Assembly: GCA_018881555.1 (NCBI GenBank)
Contig: JACAXG010000123.1
Span: forward strand, 155,354-219,353
From: Amblyornis subalaris
Taxonomy: Eukaryota; Chordata; Aves; Passeriformes; Ptilonorhynchidae
Direction of reading: 5' to 3'
DNA length: 64,000 nucleotides
In this document: piece by piece, positions 24,451 through 37,483 of the stretch
Position numbering within the stretch: the first letter of the stretch is position 1
How the letters are laid out: every line of letters begins with the position of its first letter
Notes under the pieces: generated by a model
What the model saw: only the letters and a program-made list of their open reading frames with translations
Databases searched by the model: none
What the model was told of the DNA's origin: nothing
Translations under genes and position numbers: made by a program

Positions 24451-25888
24451 TGTCAAGGGTTAACCTGGAGGCAGGCTCCAAGTCACCATGCTATACTCTT
24501 CAGAGGACAGGAGACAGCAAAAACAGGCTGCAAACTTGAAAAATGATTAAATAATTTATTTACTAACTCTACTAAGAATAGAAAGAATAAAAAAATAATA
24601 AAAATATTAAGGTATAATGTACAAATATCATTCTCCCCCCATACATTCCAATCCTTCTCACTGATCACGCAAAGGACATAAACACNAGATTCTGATCTTA
24701 TGATTAAGAGTTCTTATTGCTACTTTATGGGATAAAGAGAGTTCTTTCTGTAGTGTAGTGGAATCCATCCCACAGAAGACAGTTCCCTAAGAAGTGTCTT
24801 CGGTGTGGTTCCAAACCTTCCAGAAACACCACAGCCCGCCCTGGTTTTTTATTCTCCCACAATACTCTCAGCAGTTTGTGGGTCACAAGAAAAGTCTAAT
24901 GAGGTTAAACATTTTAAGAGTAAGTCATTCCAGCCTAAAGGCACTAAAGGTACAGGCTCCTGCTTTACTCATAATCTCCAAAGGCTGCAAATTTCATCTG
25001 CACACAACAAAAAATGTTCTTATTTTAGGCTGTTGAATTCCAAACTCCCCATGGCTCATATGTGGTTTACAGAGATATTTAGTTTGGCATTATTCCAGAT
25101 CACACAGCACAGCTCACAGAGAAAAAAGGTGAATGCTTTTAAAGATGGCTTCACTGGCACTTCTTGCCACTCCTTGTCTTCTCTTCCGTTGGGCTGCTGG
25201 TCTCCACATTTAGCTCCCCCAGGTGACTGCTTTCCTTTCTCTCTAGCTTAGAGAAGAGGTTAATATTTGCAGAAAATGCCTACAAAAGTATTTATAACAG
25301 TTTANATGCTCCCATAAGATAGTGCAGTTGTATGCGGCTTTCTTCCCGGGGCCCAAGGCTCCTTCCCCCCCGCACTGCTTCTCTGCACTGGCAGCCATCC
25401 AAATTTTAATAAGTCTTTTGGCTGCTAATTAAATCTCTTATCTACAACAGCAAGGTCACTCTTCAATCTCACCCATACTCTTCTGAAAAAGGGTGCTTTT
25501 TCTCTGGCAAATCTTGGCTCTCTCTGTGTAGCTTGGCTCAGCTTAGCAGGTTCTCTGTTTGGCCTTGGTCCAGATGGTGATAGACCAGCTCCTCTCGGGT
25601 CCGAAACAGCACAGGACTGGTGGGGGGTGAGGCTGGCTGCCCCTGCCGGCCCCACGGGCCATGGGCCCCTGGCCCGGGGGTGGGGTGGGGGGGAAGCCGC
25701 CATTGCTCAGCAGCAGGGAGCAAGGGAGCAAGAGAGGAAGTGAGAGCAAGTGCTGCGTCACTTCCTAGATGGTTTTTTATAACATTCCTTTCACAGAGAC
25801 ATCACAGGAACACTAAGTGGTCTATACAACTGTCCTTTACTTGTTTTTAACCAATCAGATTTGTCTCACACTGGGTCAAACCATGATA
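24451..25888 (-). mobile_element. Long endogenous-retrovirus LTR
   Basis: The left edge TGTCAAGGGTTAACC (24451) gives, on the reverse strand, an LTR end of ...CTTGACA. An AATAAA signal on the reverse strand (complement of 24555-24560) lies about 105 bases before it. At the other end, a reverse-strand TATA box (complement of 25774-25782) is preceded by an inverted CCAAT at 25851-25855. The right edge is probably near 25888, where the sequence (TATCATGGTTTGACCC on the reverse strand) resembles an inverted copy of the left edge. An alternative right edge at 25853 is followed by ATCAG, which matches the five bases before 24451 exactly. The leader between TATA and polyadenylation signal is GC-rich (25540-25720). 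No viral coding sequence adjoins. At about 1.4 kb it is long for an avian LTR. Confidence 0.75.
25774..25782 (-). promoter_or_regulatory. TATA box of the reverse-strand LTR
   Basis: The complement reads TATAAAAAA, with an inverted CCAAT motif about 70 bases upstream at 25851-25855. Transcription would run leftwards into the GC-rich leader. Activity is unknown. Confidence 0.5.
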
Positions 25889-28488
25889 ACCGGTCTCCAT
25901 TCTAGTACTGCTGGGATTCTGGCAGCTTTTTGTATGAAAATAAGTTTGTGTGCTTCAAAGAATGCATAACCCTCTGGGTCAATACATCTTCCTTCTCTCA
26001 GGCTCTGGAGTCAATGAAAAGAAGAATTTGTTCCTGTCTAAACAGTAGAATTTAACTGCTAACCACAAATATCCAACACAATTTTCTAAGTTTCCAATGA
26101 AATTTATAGACGGAATTTTTTTATGTCAAATAGTACTGAAATAAGGAAATACATTATAGAAACCGATTGTTATTGAAATCAGTCTCCTCTTCATGCATAA
26201 AATTAGAGCAAGAAAAGAAGCACAAGATCCTTTATAATCCGTTGGCGTTAAAGATACCTCTTGAAGCAGAGCTGGTGCACAGCCAGGCCTTAAAATTTCT
26301 CAGATCATGGGAAGAAGTGTCAGGGATGCCGAACTCGATGGAATAAAACTGAAAGATCAAAGTCCAGAGCACTATCCCCAGAACTCTTTTTATATTTTGT
26401 TTGAGAAGAAAAAAAAAAACTCAATGGATAAGATATGTGAGTAATTTTGGGAGCAGAAACTACAATTCAGGAGTACATATTTACAGTGAAATAACAGTCA
26501 TATTGCTGAGCTTCCCCATAATTTTCTTTCTATGTTTATTCTAACCTGCATATGCAGAAAAAGTAATTCATAATTCATATATACACCCTTCTATACTCAA
26601 GTATGTCTTTCAACTTCCTGNGAAAACGCTCTTCCTGCTAAGTAGTATGTAGAAAGGCATACAAGACAAGACTAGACTATTCGATTTGCAAAGCAAAAGA
26701 GCTGACTGCTCTTTTGTAGAATAAGTAATGGGATTGAGGTGCAAGCTTTGATGGGACAGTGCTTTTACAGTGGCCAATACTTCATTAATGCCTGAACACT
26801 CTGCCTGTATTTTCAGCATCACTGATGAGCCCAGTCTGGTTAAGCAGATATCTGATATCACTTGAACTACCTAAGGATATTCCATGGGGATTTCAGCTAC
26901 CAATCTAGAACAATCAGGGTTTTGGTTGCACTGAATCCCCGTATCACGCCCACCGTAAATTGGTGACTTAGATATCCTACAGTTATCTTAGGTTAGCACA
27001 GCTCCATTGGCTATTTGCTGGGAGTCCCCACATATTCCAGATGCCATGGCCAGCATTCAGGCAGCTAGTTTGTGGTTCATGTATTACATTTTAAAAACAA
27101 ACATAGAAATGAGATATTGAGTACTATGGATCAGCACACCCAGCCCATTGTGTGGACCTTGGTTTCAGTACATAAGAATATCAGCATTGGAATGCCATTA
27201 AAAGTGTTTTCAGTGAGAATCCGAGAAGACCATAGCATATCTGAATTTTGAATAACTTTGTTCCGCATCTACACAAGCTGGTTTACAGGTCAGTAATAGG
27301 ACTATTAAGAGTAATTTTGTAATAAACAACTATTAAATCTAAGAACACATGGAATTAAACACTCTTATAGTGTATTTCAAATTATCCAGACTTTGTTTTG
27401 AAATTTCCAAATTGCCTGATTATTTGATTGGACTTATCATATTTTATGCAAAGGTCATAGAGACTTTTTTCTCTAAGTTGTTTTTTCTTATCATAAGCAA
27501 AGGCAGGAATTATGCAAAACTTCCAGGAAATTATAGAAACCTTTAGCGTTGATTTGAACATTTGGTATCTAAATCAGAAATTTTAGAGCACTTTTTACTG
27601 TAAATTCCTGTAAAATTACTGTAAAAGAACTTAAAACTTGCTTTCAATTTAAACAAAATACATTATTTGTATTGTGTTACAGTATAGTGCTAAGGAAGGG
27701 AACAGGGCCAGCCATTGGGCTACCCACAGTACAAAAAAAACCCTAATAAAACAAGATGGTTCTTATCCAAAAGTAGAATGGAAATGTAAGACAAAGGACT
27801 ACAGGCAAAAGACAAAAGGTGAAAAGGGATAATAGTGGTCATTATGGTGATTAGTGTTCCTAGGGTGGCAGCTACTTAACTTTCATCAAGCTTCTAGTTT
27901 CCCCTTCCTTTTACCTCAATGATGCTATGAATATGTTCTCTTATGAGTAATATAAGCTTCATTTTAAACTATTTTTCTATAGGTCGATCAAAAAAAGTGG
28001 TGTTATAGTCTAACATGGTCCCAACTTCAATACTCCATACATTATTTTTAAATAAATGCACTTATCTTTATTTTTATTTGGTTTTCTTTTACATTCCCAT
28101 CATAGGACAAAATTAAGAATTTTGTTTCCCATATCACTATAAAATAGCACTGATTCCGTTTCAGCACTGATTATGAATTGTCTGAATCCACCAATGTCCT
28201 TAAATGAGAAAACCAAGAGAAAATCTCAAGCCATATTTGCCTTGCTGTGATTTGCTTCCTATTATTTAAAAAATTTTCAAAAGAGAAATTCTTGTCCCTA
28301 AATTAACTGTCAAGCATGATTAAGATTGCAGCTTCCTAGGAGAAGGGCGCTACTTAAAGTAGCACAATTCTATACATGACACTAAATTACTGAAGTGACA
28401 ATCAAACAAGAAGCCCTTGGGCCAAAAGCATATAAAAATGAAATTAAAATATTACCAAAAAATAAGGTTTAACATCTCTTGATTTTGA
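25889..28488. other. AT-rich unique DNA
   Basis: No repeat family or exon was recognised. The longest reverse frame, at 26610-26861 (83 codons), has no recognisable domain. Confidence 0.5.
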
Positions 28489-28880
28489 AGGAGTCGAGGT
28501 TGTTTAACCTGGACAAAAAGGAGGCTGACGTTATTGCTCCCTGCAACTACCTGAAAGGACATTTTAGCAAGGTGGGTGTCGATCTCTTCTCCCAGGTAAG
28601 AAGCATTAGGACAAGACGAAATGGCCTCAAGTTGCACCAGTGGAGGTTTAGATTAGATATTTGGAAAAACTTCTTCACTGAAAAGTGAGCAGGCATGGCA
28701 AGAGGCTACCCAGTGGTGGGATCACCATCCCTGGAAGTGTTCAAGAAATGTGCAAATGTGGTTCTTAGGGACGTGATTCCTGACACATCACCTGGTGGAT
28801 GTGTCAGTGTTAGGAAAATGGTTGTACTCATGGACGTTAGAGATCTTTTCCAACCTTGATGTTTCCATGATTTTATATTC
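28489..28880 (+). mobile_element. CR1 retrotransposon 3' fragment
   Basis: It starts inside ORF2 at the CR1 landmark GGTTGTTTAACCTGGA and reads forward. A partial frame to 28688 carries the conserved C-terminal block (RFRLDIWKNFFTEK then stop) that CR1 ORF2 normally continues beyond with [14 protein letters not shown], so a premature stop is present. The 3' untranslated part runs through GATCTTTTCCAACCTTGATG to a decayed octamer tail (CCATGATTTTATATTC). This copy is 5'-truncated and inactive. Confidence 0.92.
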
Positions 28881-31800
28881 TTTGCAAATGCAAAGTGAGA
28901 TCTAAGAAAATAACGACAATTGAGCAAATTAATTAGTTATATAACACAAGTATTGTCAGGATAGGCTTGGTAGAAGTATTACCAGGCATAAAATTCTGAA
29001 GTAGTTTAGAATTTTTTTTAATATAAGTTCTTGCCAAAATAAAGGACATTTTCTGAATGAGAGTGCAATTTTTTTTCCTAACCAAACAAAATTGCTCCTG
29101 TTTCAAGGAAAGTCTTTTAAACTATTATATTACATTGGATTTACAAATTATTTTCGGTACCCTCTCTAAAATAGCCACCATCTTCAGGAATTTATTTCCT
29201 TCTGGTGGTTCTTTTTTCATTTGAAACACACATACAGAGATGGAAAAAAACTAAATGTATAAATTAGTTCTGTGTATGAAACCTAGTACTATGAAGGAAT
29301 CTCTGTCACTCTGCGCTGTACTGTTTTTGACTATTTCTGCACTGAAAATTAGGGTTCAACCCCTCCATGGGCTCTTCAACTGAGTGTTCAAATTTTAATA
29401 AGAGGCAAAGTAACCTTTTACAGACCATCTAAGTCTCTGACCAGCCAAGGGGTATGCAGAGAGCATCTAAATCANTATTTCCCAATTACCTTTCCTTGTT
29501 CCATAAAAAATCATATTCCTATGTAACTGGGAAGTTTTCTCTGTCAAATAAGCTTTCCCAACTTTGCTTTGGCCCTGTCTAGACTATCTTCCTTTCCTTC
29601 TCACACTCCATTTCTTCTTTATACTGCTGTCAGGCTTTCCTAACTTGCCAGGTTCCTGTGCAAAATGCAACTGTTTCCTTCTCTCCCTCACACCAGTAAA
29701 ATTTGCTGGCCTCTAATTTTATCAGCCAACTACCTTACTAAAATTAAAGTGAAGAATATGAACAAACTTTGTGAAAGGACTGATCTGAAAAGACATCACC
29801 CATAAGACAGAAATTTTAATGTGTGCTGAACAGCTATGAACATAATGCTGATTCTGTGATCCCGTTCTACCTTGATTTCTCATTACATTTACCATATAAG
29901 ATTTCATGGAATTACTTGAATCTCTAGGAAAATGTTCGTATTTGAATGATAACTCCAAAGACAAGAATCAAGGTAGACGTCTACATATCACTGAATTTGT
30001 GACTGTGTATGGGTTTATGGAAATTTTTTTTTTTTACAACTTTCACATAATAGAGTGCCAAATAATTTCTAAATGTTTTGTAAATACATAGGTTTTCACA
30101 TTGCCTTTACAGGCAGACAAGGTTACAGGCACTTGGATCATGACTGCATCGAATGGTGCTAACTGATGTATTCAATGGGACTTCTCTCAAACTCTTTTGA
30201 ATAACTTAAATTCAGATTTACATATTTAGGGCTATTTTGACTACTTTTCTGACATTGCAATTCCAGGAATCTGTTGCATTGCATGATCTTTTCACATTAC
30301 CTGATGTAGACTGAAATGTCAGCTTCAGTAATGAGACATGCAGATTTTGTTGAGAAACTGCAAAGTTTGGTTTGGCTCAATTTCTGATGGAGCAAGTTCT
30401 CCAACTGCTCAAGACACTCTCCAGATAACCCTCTGGAGTTGTCTTGTCTAACGTCTCCTGCTGCTTTCCACAGCCTGTGTATCTTTCCACCGCCTCTTCT
30501 TCTGTAATATATGAAAATTATTGTCCCTGAAACCCAGAATATTTTTCTGCAATCATAAATGTGCATTTAATAAAAGCAGCAGGTCCCCTTCATTGCAGAC
30601 TCTTCCTAATCTTTCTGTCCTGATTAATAGTCCATTCTAATCCATTCACCTCCACCAGGAGGAAAAGGAAAGAAGCGCTTTGGATTTTATTAGACATTTA
30701 GCAGAAGACGAAACCAAAATAAACCCTTAATGGTATAGACTAAATTTTTATTTTCCCAACTGCAGTTAATTGCCAATTTTAAAACTATAAATATTCCTTG
30801 ACAACATTTTGAGAGTGTACTTCTTTGGAAAACTAATTTAGCCTGAAATGTATAGCAACACGTGGCAAGATGTGCAACATGGCATTGGTTAAACATTTGC
30901 TGTTTTGAGAATAGAAAGCAACTATCTTTAGATACTTCAAAAACTCATTGTAGTCTTTATTTTAGTGCACTTCATACTTAAGTATTGGATTTTTCCTTCT
31001 TTCCTCCTCATCACATTTTATTGGGATTTTTTTGTCGGCTTTGTTTTTTCCAAAATCTTCTTTGAATCTAATTTTTAGTAATTTTTTTTTCAGTCAAAAA
31101 TAGAATTAAAAGAAAATTAAGTTCAGATTTCAGTGCAGGCATAATTGTAAGTCAAGAGTAGGTGCTTTCATTTTTCAAAGTCTGATATGGTCTACTACAG
31201 AAACATTTAAATTAAATTAATATTACCCACAGAGGCAGATAGAAAAANAAAATTTCGCAGATTTAAATTCAGGGTTTTCTCTTTGAAGAAAATAACTTGG
31301 AGAATATCTCACGATATTGTAGCTTGGAAGAGAATACCTGACAAGACTGTCTCTTAGATAAGTAATCTAAGTACTAGGTCCCCGTGAAGATGGGATTTTA
31401 GCCTATAATTTTAGAACAGAATTACTCCTTTGAGTTGCTCTATATAGCGAGATGGTGAGTTTGGCTCTCATTCAGACTAATTTTAGAGGGAAAATTAGTT
31501 ACTACTTAATAATCAAATAAATCAAATAACTACAAATAAATCAAAATATTTGAGGCATGGGGAGTGTATTCATCAAACAACTGCTGAAATAAACTATCAT
31601 CATAACAACATATAAAATATCTGATCTTTCTGCAAGCTCACGTGTGCTTCTTACAGCCTATAATAGACTTGTTAAATTTTAAATTGTGCTACTTCATATT
31701 AATGCGCTTATTTAAAATTACTTTGCCTCTTGGCTTTGAAATTCAAAGAATTATAGCATTTTTGAGATACAGTTGCAGCTTATGTTCGTGGATTAAATTT

Positions 31801-31921
31801 TTACATTGGTATTTACATCTGTGCTATCATTAAACAACATCAGAGCAAAAGTAAAGACCAAAGCAGACATCCAAGTAAGCCTTAATATTCAAAGTACATA
31901 TCAGGACAAAAGACCAAAACC

Positions 31922-31961
31922 CAACAAAAACAACAACAACGACAACAACAACAAACCAACA
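31922..31961. repeat. (CAA)n low-complexity tract
   Basis: CAACAA units with one GAC interruption span about 40 bases. It could be a remnant of a simple repeat; no adjacent retroelement was recognised. Confidence 0.9.
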
Positions 31962-33283
31962 CAATGAGTCATAATTCCACAAAATATGGGGGTCACTTAT
32001 CTCTCAGGTACTTTTTTTTCAGCAAATTGTTCAGAATAGCAATATTCTGAATGGCGGTTTTGGCTATAGTTCCAGAAAAAAATCTGCAAGCTATATGGGC
32101 AAACATCATGCCACCTGGAATGCTCCTTGCTCTTCTTCTTCTACTATCAAGCAATGCTTTAAAGACAGTGAGGTCTGCTCAACATCTCACTGTCAATACT
32201 TTCTAATATTGCACTCACACTGGTATTTAAAAGCAAGCTGTGCATTATTGTAGCCTAACCAGCTAAGTTTAATGCCTCAGAGAAATTGACAGATCAGATA
32301 GATGAAGAGTTTTACTAAGGTGCATTTAGGTCAGTAATTACAAGCAGCAAACCAAATAATTCATGCAATGACCATAAATGCAGTCATTCAGCAGACTAGG
32401 CAAGAATATAATCTCACTGCTGGTCAACAGGTCTATCTGTACTTATCAATATGCCATGAATCTGGAGTACAGTTCTCTCCATGGGACAACATGCTTTTGT
32501 TTCTGCTTAGGCTGGCATAAGCTTAACCTCTGAACTTCAGCTGAAATCTCACAATCAGGGTTAGGATCATCTAAAGATAATTTTGTTATTCAGCCTTGTT
32601 CCTAATTATTATGGTATGAATTATCTTCATGAACACAATATAGTTTTCCCTGAATAAAATTCTAGTGTCTTAAGGTGTTATATATTTATTTCTTTGTTCA
32701 AATAAAAAAATTCTATCTTTAAGACAAATTTTTTATTCTTTTAGCAGCACTGGTTTATTCAATATATCAGACCCTNCAAGTAGAGAACATCCTGGTTTGA
32801 ACATGCAGTAAATTTTTGGGGTTGTGAACTTTCTTCCTGGCAATTGCAGCTCAGATTTCTCTGGCTGTGTAACCTCCCTGAAAAGTTAGGGAACTCTCAC
32901 TACTTTTGCTGCATTCAGTTAACATTTACTACACTGAGGAGTATGACTGTAAACTTTTAAATGTAAGCTGATTGTCTGCCTGACACTAGGCTAAGTACAT
33001 GCATAAATTTGATCATGATGTTTTCACATAGGTTTTTAAACAATGTCAAGTTTAAATAAATAAGAGATGAAGATATAAATCTGTGAAATACCACAAACGT
33101 AATCCTATAATATTTCATGCACCATCAGTAGTCAAATTTTAAAAAAAGAAGGAGAGAAAGAAAGTTTTATTTTCTCATATGCTCCTTTAGAACCATATCC
33201 TTTGAAGATCTGTAAAAATTAACCTTGCAAGATAATAAGAACATCAGGAGTTTTTACCTACAGGAATGAAGATGCAGGATAGA

Positions 33284-33307
33284 GAATGTCCTATCAGGAG
33301 GACATTC
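33284..33307. repeat. Short perfect inverted repeat
   Basis: GAATGTCC at 33284-33291 is mirrored by GGACATTC at 33300-33307 with an 8-base spacer. It could form a small hairpin, but there is no U-tract or other context suggesting a terminator or small RNA. Confidence 0.6.
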
Positions 33308-33715
33308 CAACTGTAGCTGGAATGATCAAATTGTCAGTTAGAAATCCTTCCCTTGCCCCATTCCATCAAGCAATGTTTAGGAGCTGATATGCAGCCTTAG
33401 CAGATAAGGAAACAGTGATTATATCAGTGAGTATCTTGCTACAAAAATTCCTCTAATTTTTAAACTTACTTCATTGTCCAGATCAGAGATGTGAACTTTC
33501 AACAGAAGTGAGAATTAATTTAAATGAATGAGTATATTTCAACTACAGCGCCAACACATTATTTCTGCTCCTTTGAAGTTCAGCACTTTTCAGCTACACT
33601 AATTGAAAATGGCTTCTGGAGCTGAATTGCTTTTGTAGAGCCAGTGGACCACTCCTTGGTTTCTCAGACTGAAAATATCTCAAGTCAGGGAGAATGATGC
33701 AACCTGATCAAGTTC

Positions 33716-34102
33716 AGGCTGGGGGAACTGGGGTTGTTTAACCTGAAGAGGAGGCTCAGGGGTGATCATCTATTGCTCACTACAACTACCTGAAAGGAGG
33801 TTGTAGCAAGGTGCAGGTCAGTTTCTTCTTCCAGGCAACCAGTGACACAAGAGGACAGAAACTCAAGCTGCGCCAGGATGTGTTCAGACTGGACATCAGG
33901 AGGAATTTCTTCATGGAAAGGGTTGTTAAGCATTGGAATGGACTGCCCAGAGAGGTGGTCAAGTCATCTTCCAGAAGTGTTAAAGAAACGACTGGAGGTG
34001 GCCACTTAGTGCTGTGGTCTACTTGGCAAGATGGTGATCAGTCAAAGGTTGGACCTCATGATCTCAGAGGTCTTTCCCAACCTAAATGATTCTGTGATTC
34101 TC
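33716..34102 (+). mobile_element. CR1 retrotransposon 3' fragment
   Basis: It reads forward from a CAGGCTGGGGGAACTGGGGT start and ends in the CR1 tail TGATTCTGTGATTCT at about 34102. The frame 33811-34089 carries the ORF2 C-terminal signature, including [10 protein letters not shown] and [13 protein letters not shown], so this part is fairly intact. Everything upstream, including the reverse transcriptase core, is lost by 5' truncation. Two tail octamers are retained. Confidence 0.95.
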
Positions 34103-35420
34103 CGCAGTGCTTCATAGTCTAGAAAACGTACCTCATAGATCAAGACTTTTCAATTAGGATGTTGTCTTAAATGTAATAGGGTTTATATCTACAGAGCTAA
34201 TACAGGCAGCTGAGAAGTAGGTTGAAAATTTTAATATTTAATTGCTGTTATAAAATTAATTACCTATTCACTTAAAGCAAAAATTGATTGTAGAAAGACA
34301 GCTATTTTTTAACTTCGTTTTATAGCCAAGTGAACAATTATGTACATTAATTATGAAATATTACATGGAAGAGGGAAGCCCAAGCATTGATTTACTATGC
34401 AGCATAAAGTTATGCTGAGCTTTAATGTTAAATTGAGGTTACCTAACATTGACCCAAATATCTGCATTAATCCAAATCATGATATCTAATTAAACTCTAC
34501 CATAGGTATACTGGAAAGTTTTCAGGGAGAGAAATATCATTTATTTCAATTTTCTGTTTAGTACCAGGTGTATTTTCTAACTGAGACTTCTGTATTTTGG
34601 AGTAATATAAATGACTAACCACAGCAGGCGGCCAGGATAAGAAATAAATCAAAGTAACTTTGTTACCTCCTGTTTAATTTACTTCTTAATTATATGGAGA
34701 GCTTTACTTATCTTTTTCACCTCTCCTTCAGCAGAAATTCAAACATGATCCTTTGGTGGAAACTTGGTGGAATATGCTTCAGTTGCCCTCACCTACTATA
34801 GCTACTAGACAAGCCACCCTGTCAGATGTCATAAAGTCAATGAATCTTAAAGTACCAGTATGGACATTATTAGAACAATAGGCACCTTAGGCCATTTTAA
34901 AGAAAACCGTGTGGTGAGTCACAAATATGCTACTGTTTACATAGTCCCATGAAAACAGAAGCCAAGAAAGTCACAAAGGAAAGAAAAGATGGTTTTATTT
35001 TAACAATTATAGTGCAACCACTGCAGAAATAGTTCTGCTCTTTCCATGTCTGTATGTGTACACATTTCACATAGCTTTATATACAACGCATATTTCAAAT
35101 CTTCATCAAACACAGATGTTTAATGATGAATATGAATGTAACAGGAAGCAGAGAAGTGATACAATAGGCCTTCTTTTAGAAAACAATCTCGCATACATTT
35201 TGTTTTTATAGATATGTCATATGTCAGCATCTTACAATATCTGAGTGTCACAGAAGTATTCTCATGATTAAACTAGCCCCATGACTGAAAAATTCCTTCA
35301 TTAGGAGACCAAGTCTTAAAAGTACATTTAGTACTTAATTTTGAAATTAGAAATTGCATGACTGCTTTTCCCAAGTCACCGAGAAAAGCATCTCTGTCCT
35401 TCGAGCATATATTTCTATTC
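34103..35420. other. AT-rich unique DNA
   Basis: No frame or repeat was recognised. The part at about 34230-34510 is dense in TAAT/ATTA motifs, which AT-rich DNA produces by chance and which could also mark a conserved enhancer. Confidence 0.5.
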
Positions 35421-35426
35421 ATATTT
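35421..35426. repeat. Target-site duplication, left copy
   Basis: ATATTT lies immediately before the LTR's TG and is repeated exactly at 36097-36102 after its CA. Six bases is the length expected for ERVK-type integrases. Confidence 0.85.
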
Positions 35427-35641
35427 TGTAGAATNGCGCGCCTTCCCTCAATGAAAACCCAGAGGATAGCTGCTTTGTCCCACACTGGAGCTGCAGCGTC
35501 TACCTCAGGCAGCTCGCAAACTCCCTCATGCCGTAGGGACCGGTTCCTCACCCGAGGGAGCTTTCCAGGGCGGATGTTCTGGGGCGCGGGCAGAGATAAA
35601 GAAGCCGAGAGGGGACTCTCCGTATAGGTTCCACATGCAGG

Positions 35642-35647
35642 TTTATT
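35642..35647 (-). terminator. Polyadenylation signal of solo LTR
   Basis: AATAAA on the reverse strand, in the R/U5 position of the LTR. Confidence 0.7.
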
Positions 35648-35699
35648 GCAGGTGAAGGGTCCAGGGATGGAAAAGCCCCGGGAGCAGGGTTACACAGGG

Positions 35700-35706
35700 T
35701 TTTATA
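35700..35706 (-). promoter_or_regulatory. TATA box of solo LTR
   Basis: The complement reads TATAAAA. It sits about 55 bases upstream of the LTR's polyadenylation signal and about 35 bases downstream of a CCAAT element. Transcription would run leftwards. Confidence 0.7.
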
Positions 35707-36096
35707 CCCCACTGAGTGGGGGCAGAGAGAGCAACAGTAACCAATAATCTGAGGGTCAGGGGGTGGAGATAAGGCGGGGTTGTAACACATAAACTAATAG
35801 GGACAAGGTAAGGGAGGAGCTTCAGGAGGGAACCAACGGGGCATCGAACAGAGTAGAACTTTCCAGAAACAGTACATATTAACGAGGGGGAAATGAATAT
35901 TTAAAGCCTAATACATGGAACAGGGAGGAGAGGACAAGTTGCCATAGTAACAGGGCCTGCTGGCTGTTGAGCCTGGGGAGAGATTGGTTTTCACTGAGTG
36001 AGCAGTCAAATCTCTGCTCCTGCTCCAGACCACCAGGTTGTAGGACCAGCCTCTCTTTCTGGTGTCTGGGCAGCCTCAACTGCCTGCACCACTACA

Positions 36097-36102
36097 ATAT
36101 TT
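36097..36102. repeat. Target-site duplication, right copy
   Basis: ATATTT directly follows the CTACA end and is identical to 35421-35426. Confidence 0.85.
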
Positions 36103-37483
36103 TAGGTCATATCTGCAATAACTTTTGCCTGTCATTTTATCAGTCAGAACTTCTCCAGATTTCTTCATGTTTCTCCAGATCTCCGAAATCCTGCTTAAAA
36201 ATTGGTGCCGTGCAGCCTAATTTCAAGCTTTTGGTACTGAAGAACATTTAAAAGATTGCATAGCAGAATGAGTGGTCTGACTGCTCGATCATTGATATCC
36301 TGCAGAATCCAGCAAATTCAAGATCCTCCACAGATGGATGGAAAACATTACCCAATATCATTGTTATAGCCTTATCATCTCTCAACTCCTCTTTTGGTCC
36401 CTAAAGGCCTTCTTGAAAGCACCACGCTCTGCTGCATTTGTAAAAGGGATTTATTACTAATTTTTAATGCTTTTCCTAAGTGACTCTTCAAACTCTTTCT
36501 GTCAAGCTTTTTATATTTGCATTTAATCTGTAATGGTTCATGATATTTTCTGCTTTTTTTACATTTGGACTTAAATTTAGCTTTTTGAGGGGTTCTTTTA
36601 ATTCTGTAACTCTGTAACTCTGTACTTTCTGTTTAGCCATGGTGGCTCATTTTGGTCCCTCTAAAGTCTCCCGTTTCTGACCAATCATTACAGTATGACT
36701 GTAACAAATTTTTAGGAACTAAATGTTAGTGAATGCTAATACACTCTGCTGTACATTTAACATAATCATGTTCTGTTTCCTTGGATTTACACTTTGAAAC
36801 ATTTGAAATTAAATTTTAACAAGTAATGTTTTAGTGCCAAAGAGGGGTCACAATGTATTTACACTACATCATGAACATGCTCAAGAAGAAATTTTCTTAT
36901 GAGCCAAAAGTCTTTATAAAAATAAAAATGTAATCCAAGTAATAAATTGTTGTTAAATTACTTTTCAGTAAATATGTTTCTTCATAGTGCAGGGAGCCCA
37001 AATAAGCATGGCCTAAAATGCAACCAAGGTGAAAATATTGTAAAACATAAAGATATGGAGGTATAGATTGACAGACACGTAGATATGACCTAGGTAACAG
37101 AAAAGTCTCCTAATTCAATGTGTTAGAAAAATCTTGGGTCTGACAGCCTAAGAGGTTGTAACTATACTGGATCAGACCATTCAGACTGCTGCAATAGTGA
37201 CCAGTAAGGGAGCTAAGAGCCTCTCTCGTAGAAAGCCTTACAGTTACTATAAATGCAAAGCAATTATTTTCTTTCATCCTGGAAGCAGCTCTTTTTTCAA
37301 ATTGATGCTTCAAGCCACTGCACTATCATTTATTTTGCTGATATCTAGTTGCCACTCAAGTTCCAAATTTCTCTCCTTGGTATGTACATATATATCCTCG
37401 GTACATTCCAGTTATATCTAAGTATTAAACTAATCCTACATAATATTGCAAAACTGACAAGGAATATATACATGTGCACATTT
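36103..37483. other. AT-rich unique DNA
   Basis: No coding or repeat signature was recognised. There is a minor CTGTAACT duplication near 36605. Confidence 0.5.

Larger units (their letters stand above)
28881..33715. other. 4.8 kb of AT-rich unique DNA
   Basis: Only a CAA-type low-complexity tract (31922) and a short hairpin (33284) were noted. The longest frame is 89 codons on the reverse strand at 30297-30566, with no recognised domain. Confidence 0.5.
35427..36096 (-). mobile_element. Solo ERVK-like LTR with intact ends
   Basis: The element is bounded by TGTAG and CTACA, perfect inverted ends, and flanked on both sides by ATATTT. On the reverse strand it has a U3 of about 390 bases with a CCAAT motif (35741-35745), a TATAAAA box (complement of 35700-35706) and an AATAAA signal (complement of 35642-35647). 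A U5 of about 215 bases follows. The short distance between TATA and AATAAA implies a short R region, as in avian alpha- and beta-retrovirus-like LTRs. No internal viral genes remain, so the provirus was lost by recombination between its two LTRs. Clean ends suggest a comparatively young insertion. The window's N at 35435 lies in the terminal 10 bases. Confidence 0.93.

Noticed and set aside
24805..25251. 148-codon forward frame
   Set aside because: It lies within the reverse-strand LTR at 24451-25888 and shows no domain.
34230..34510. Cluster of TAAT/ATTA motifs as a homeodomain enhancer
   Set aside because: In DNA this AT-rich such motifs are expected by chance, and single-sequence evidence cannot separate the two.
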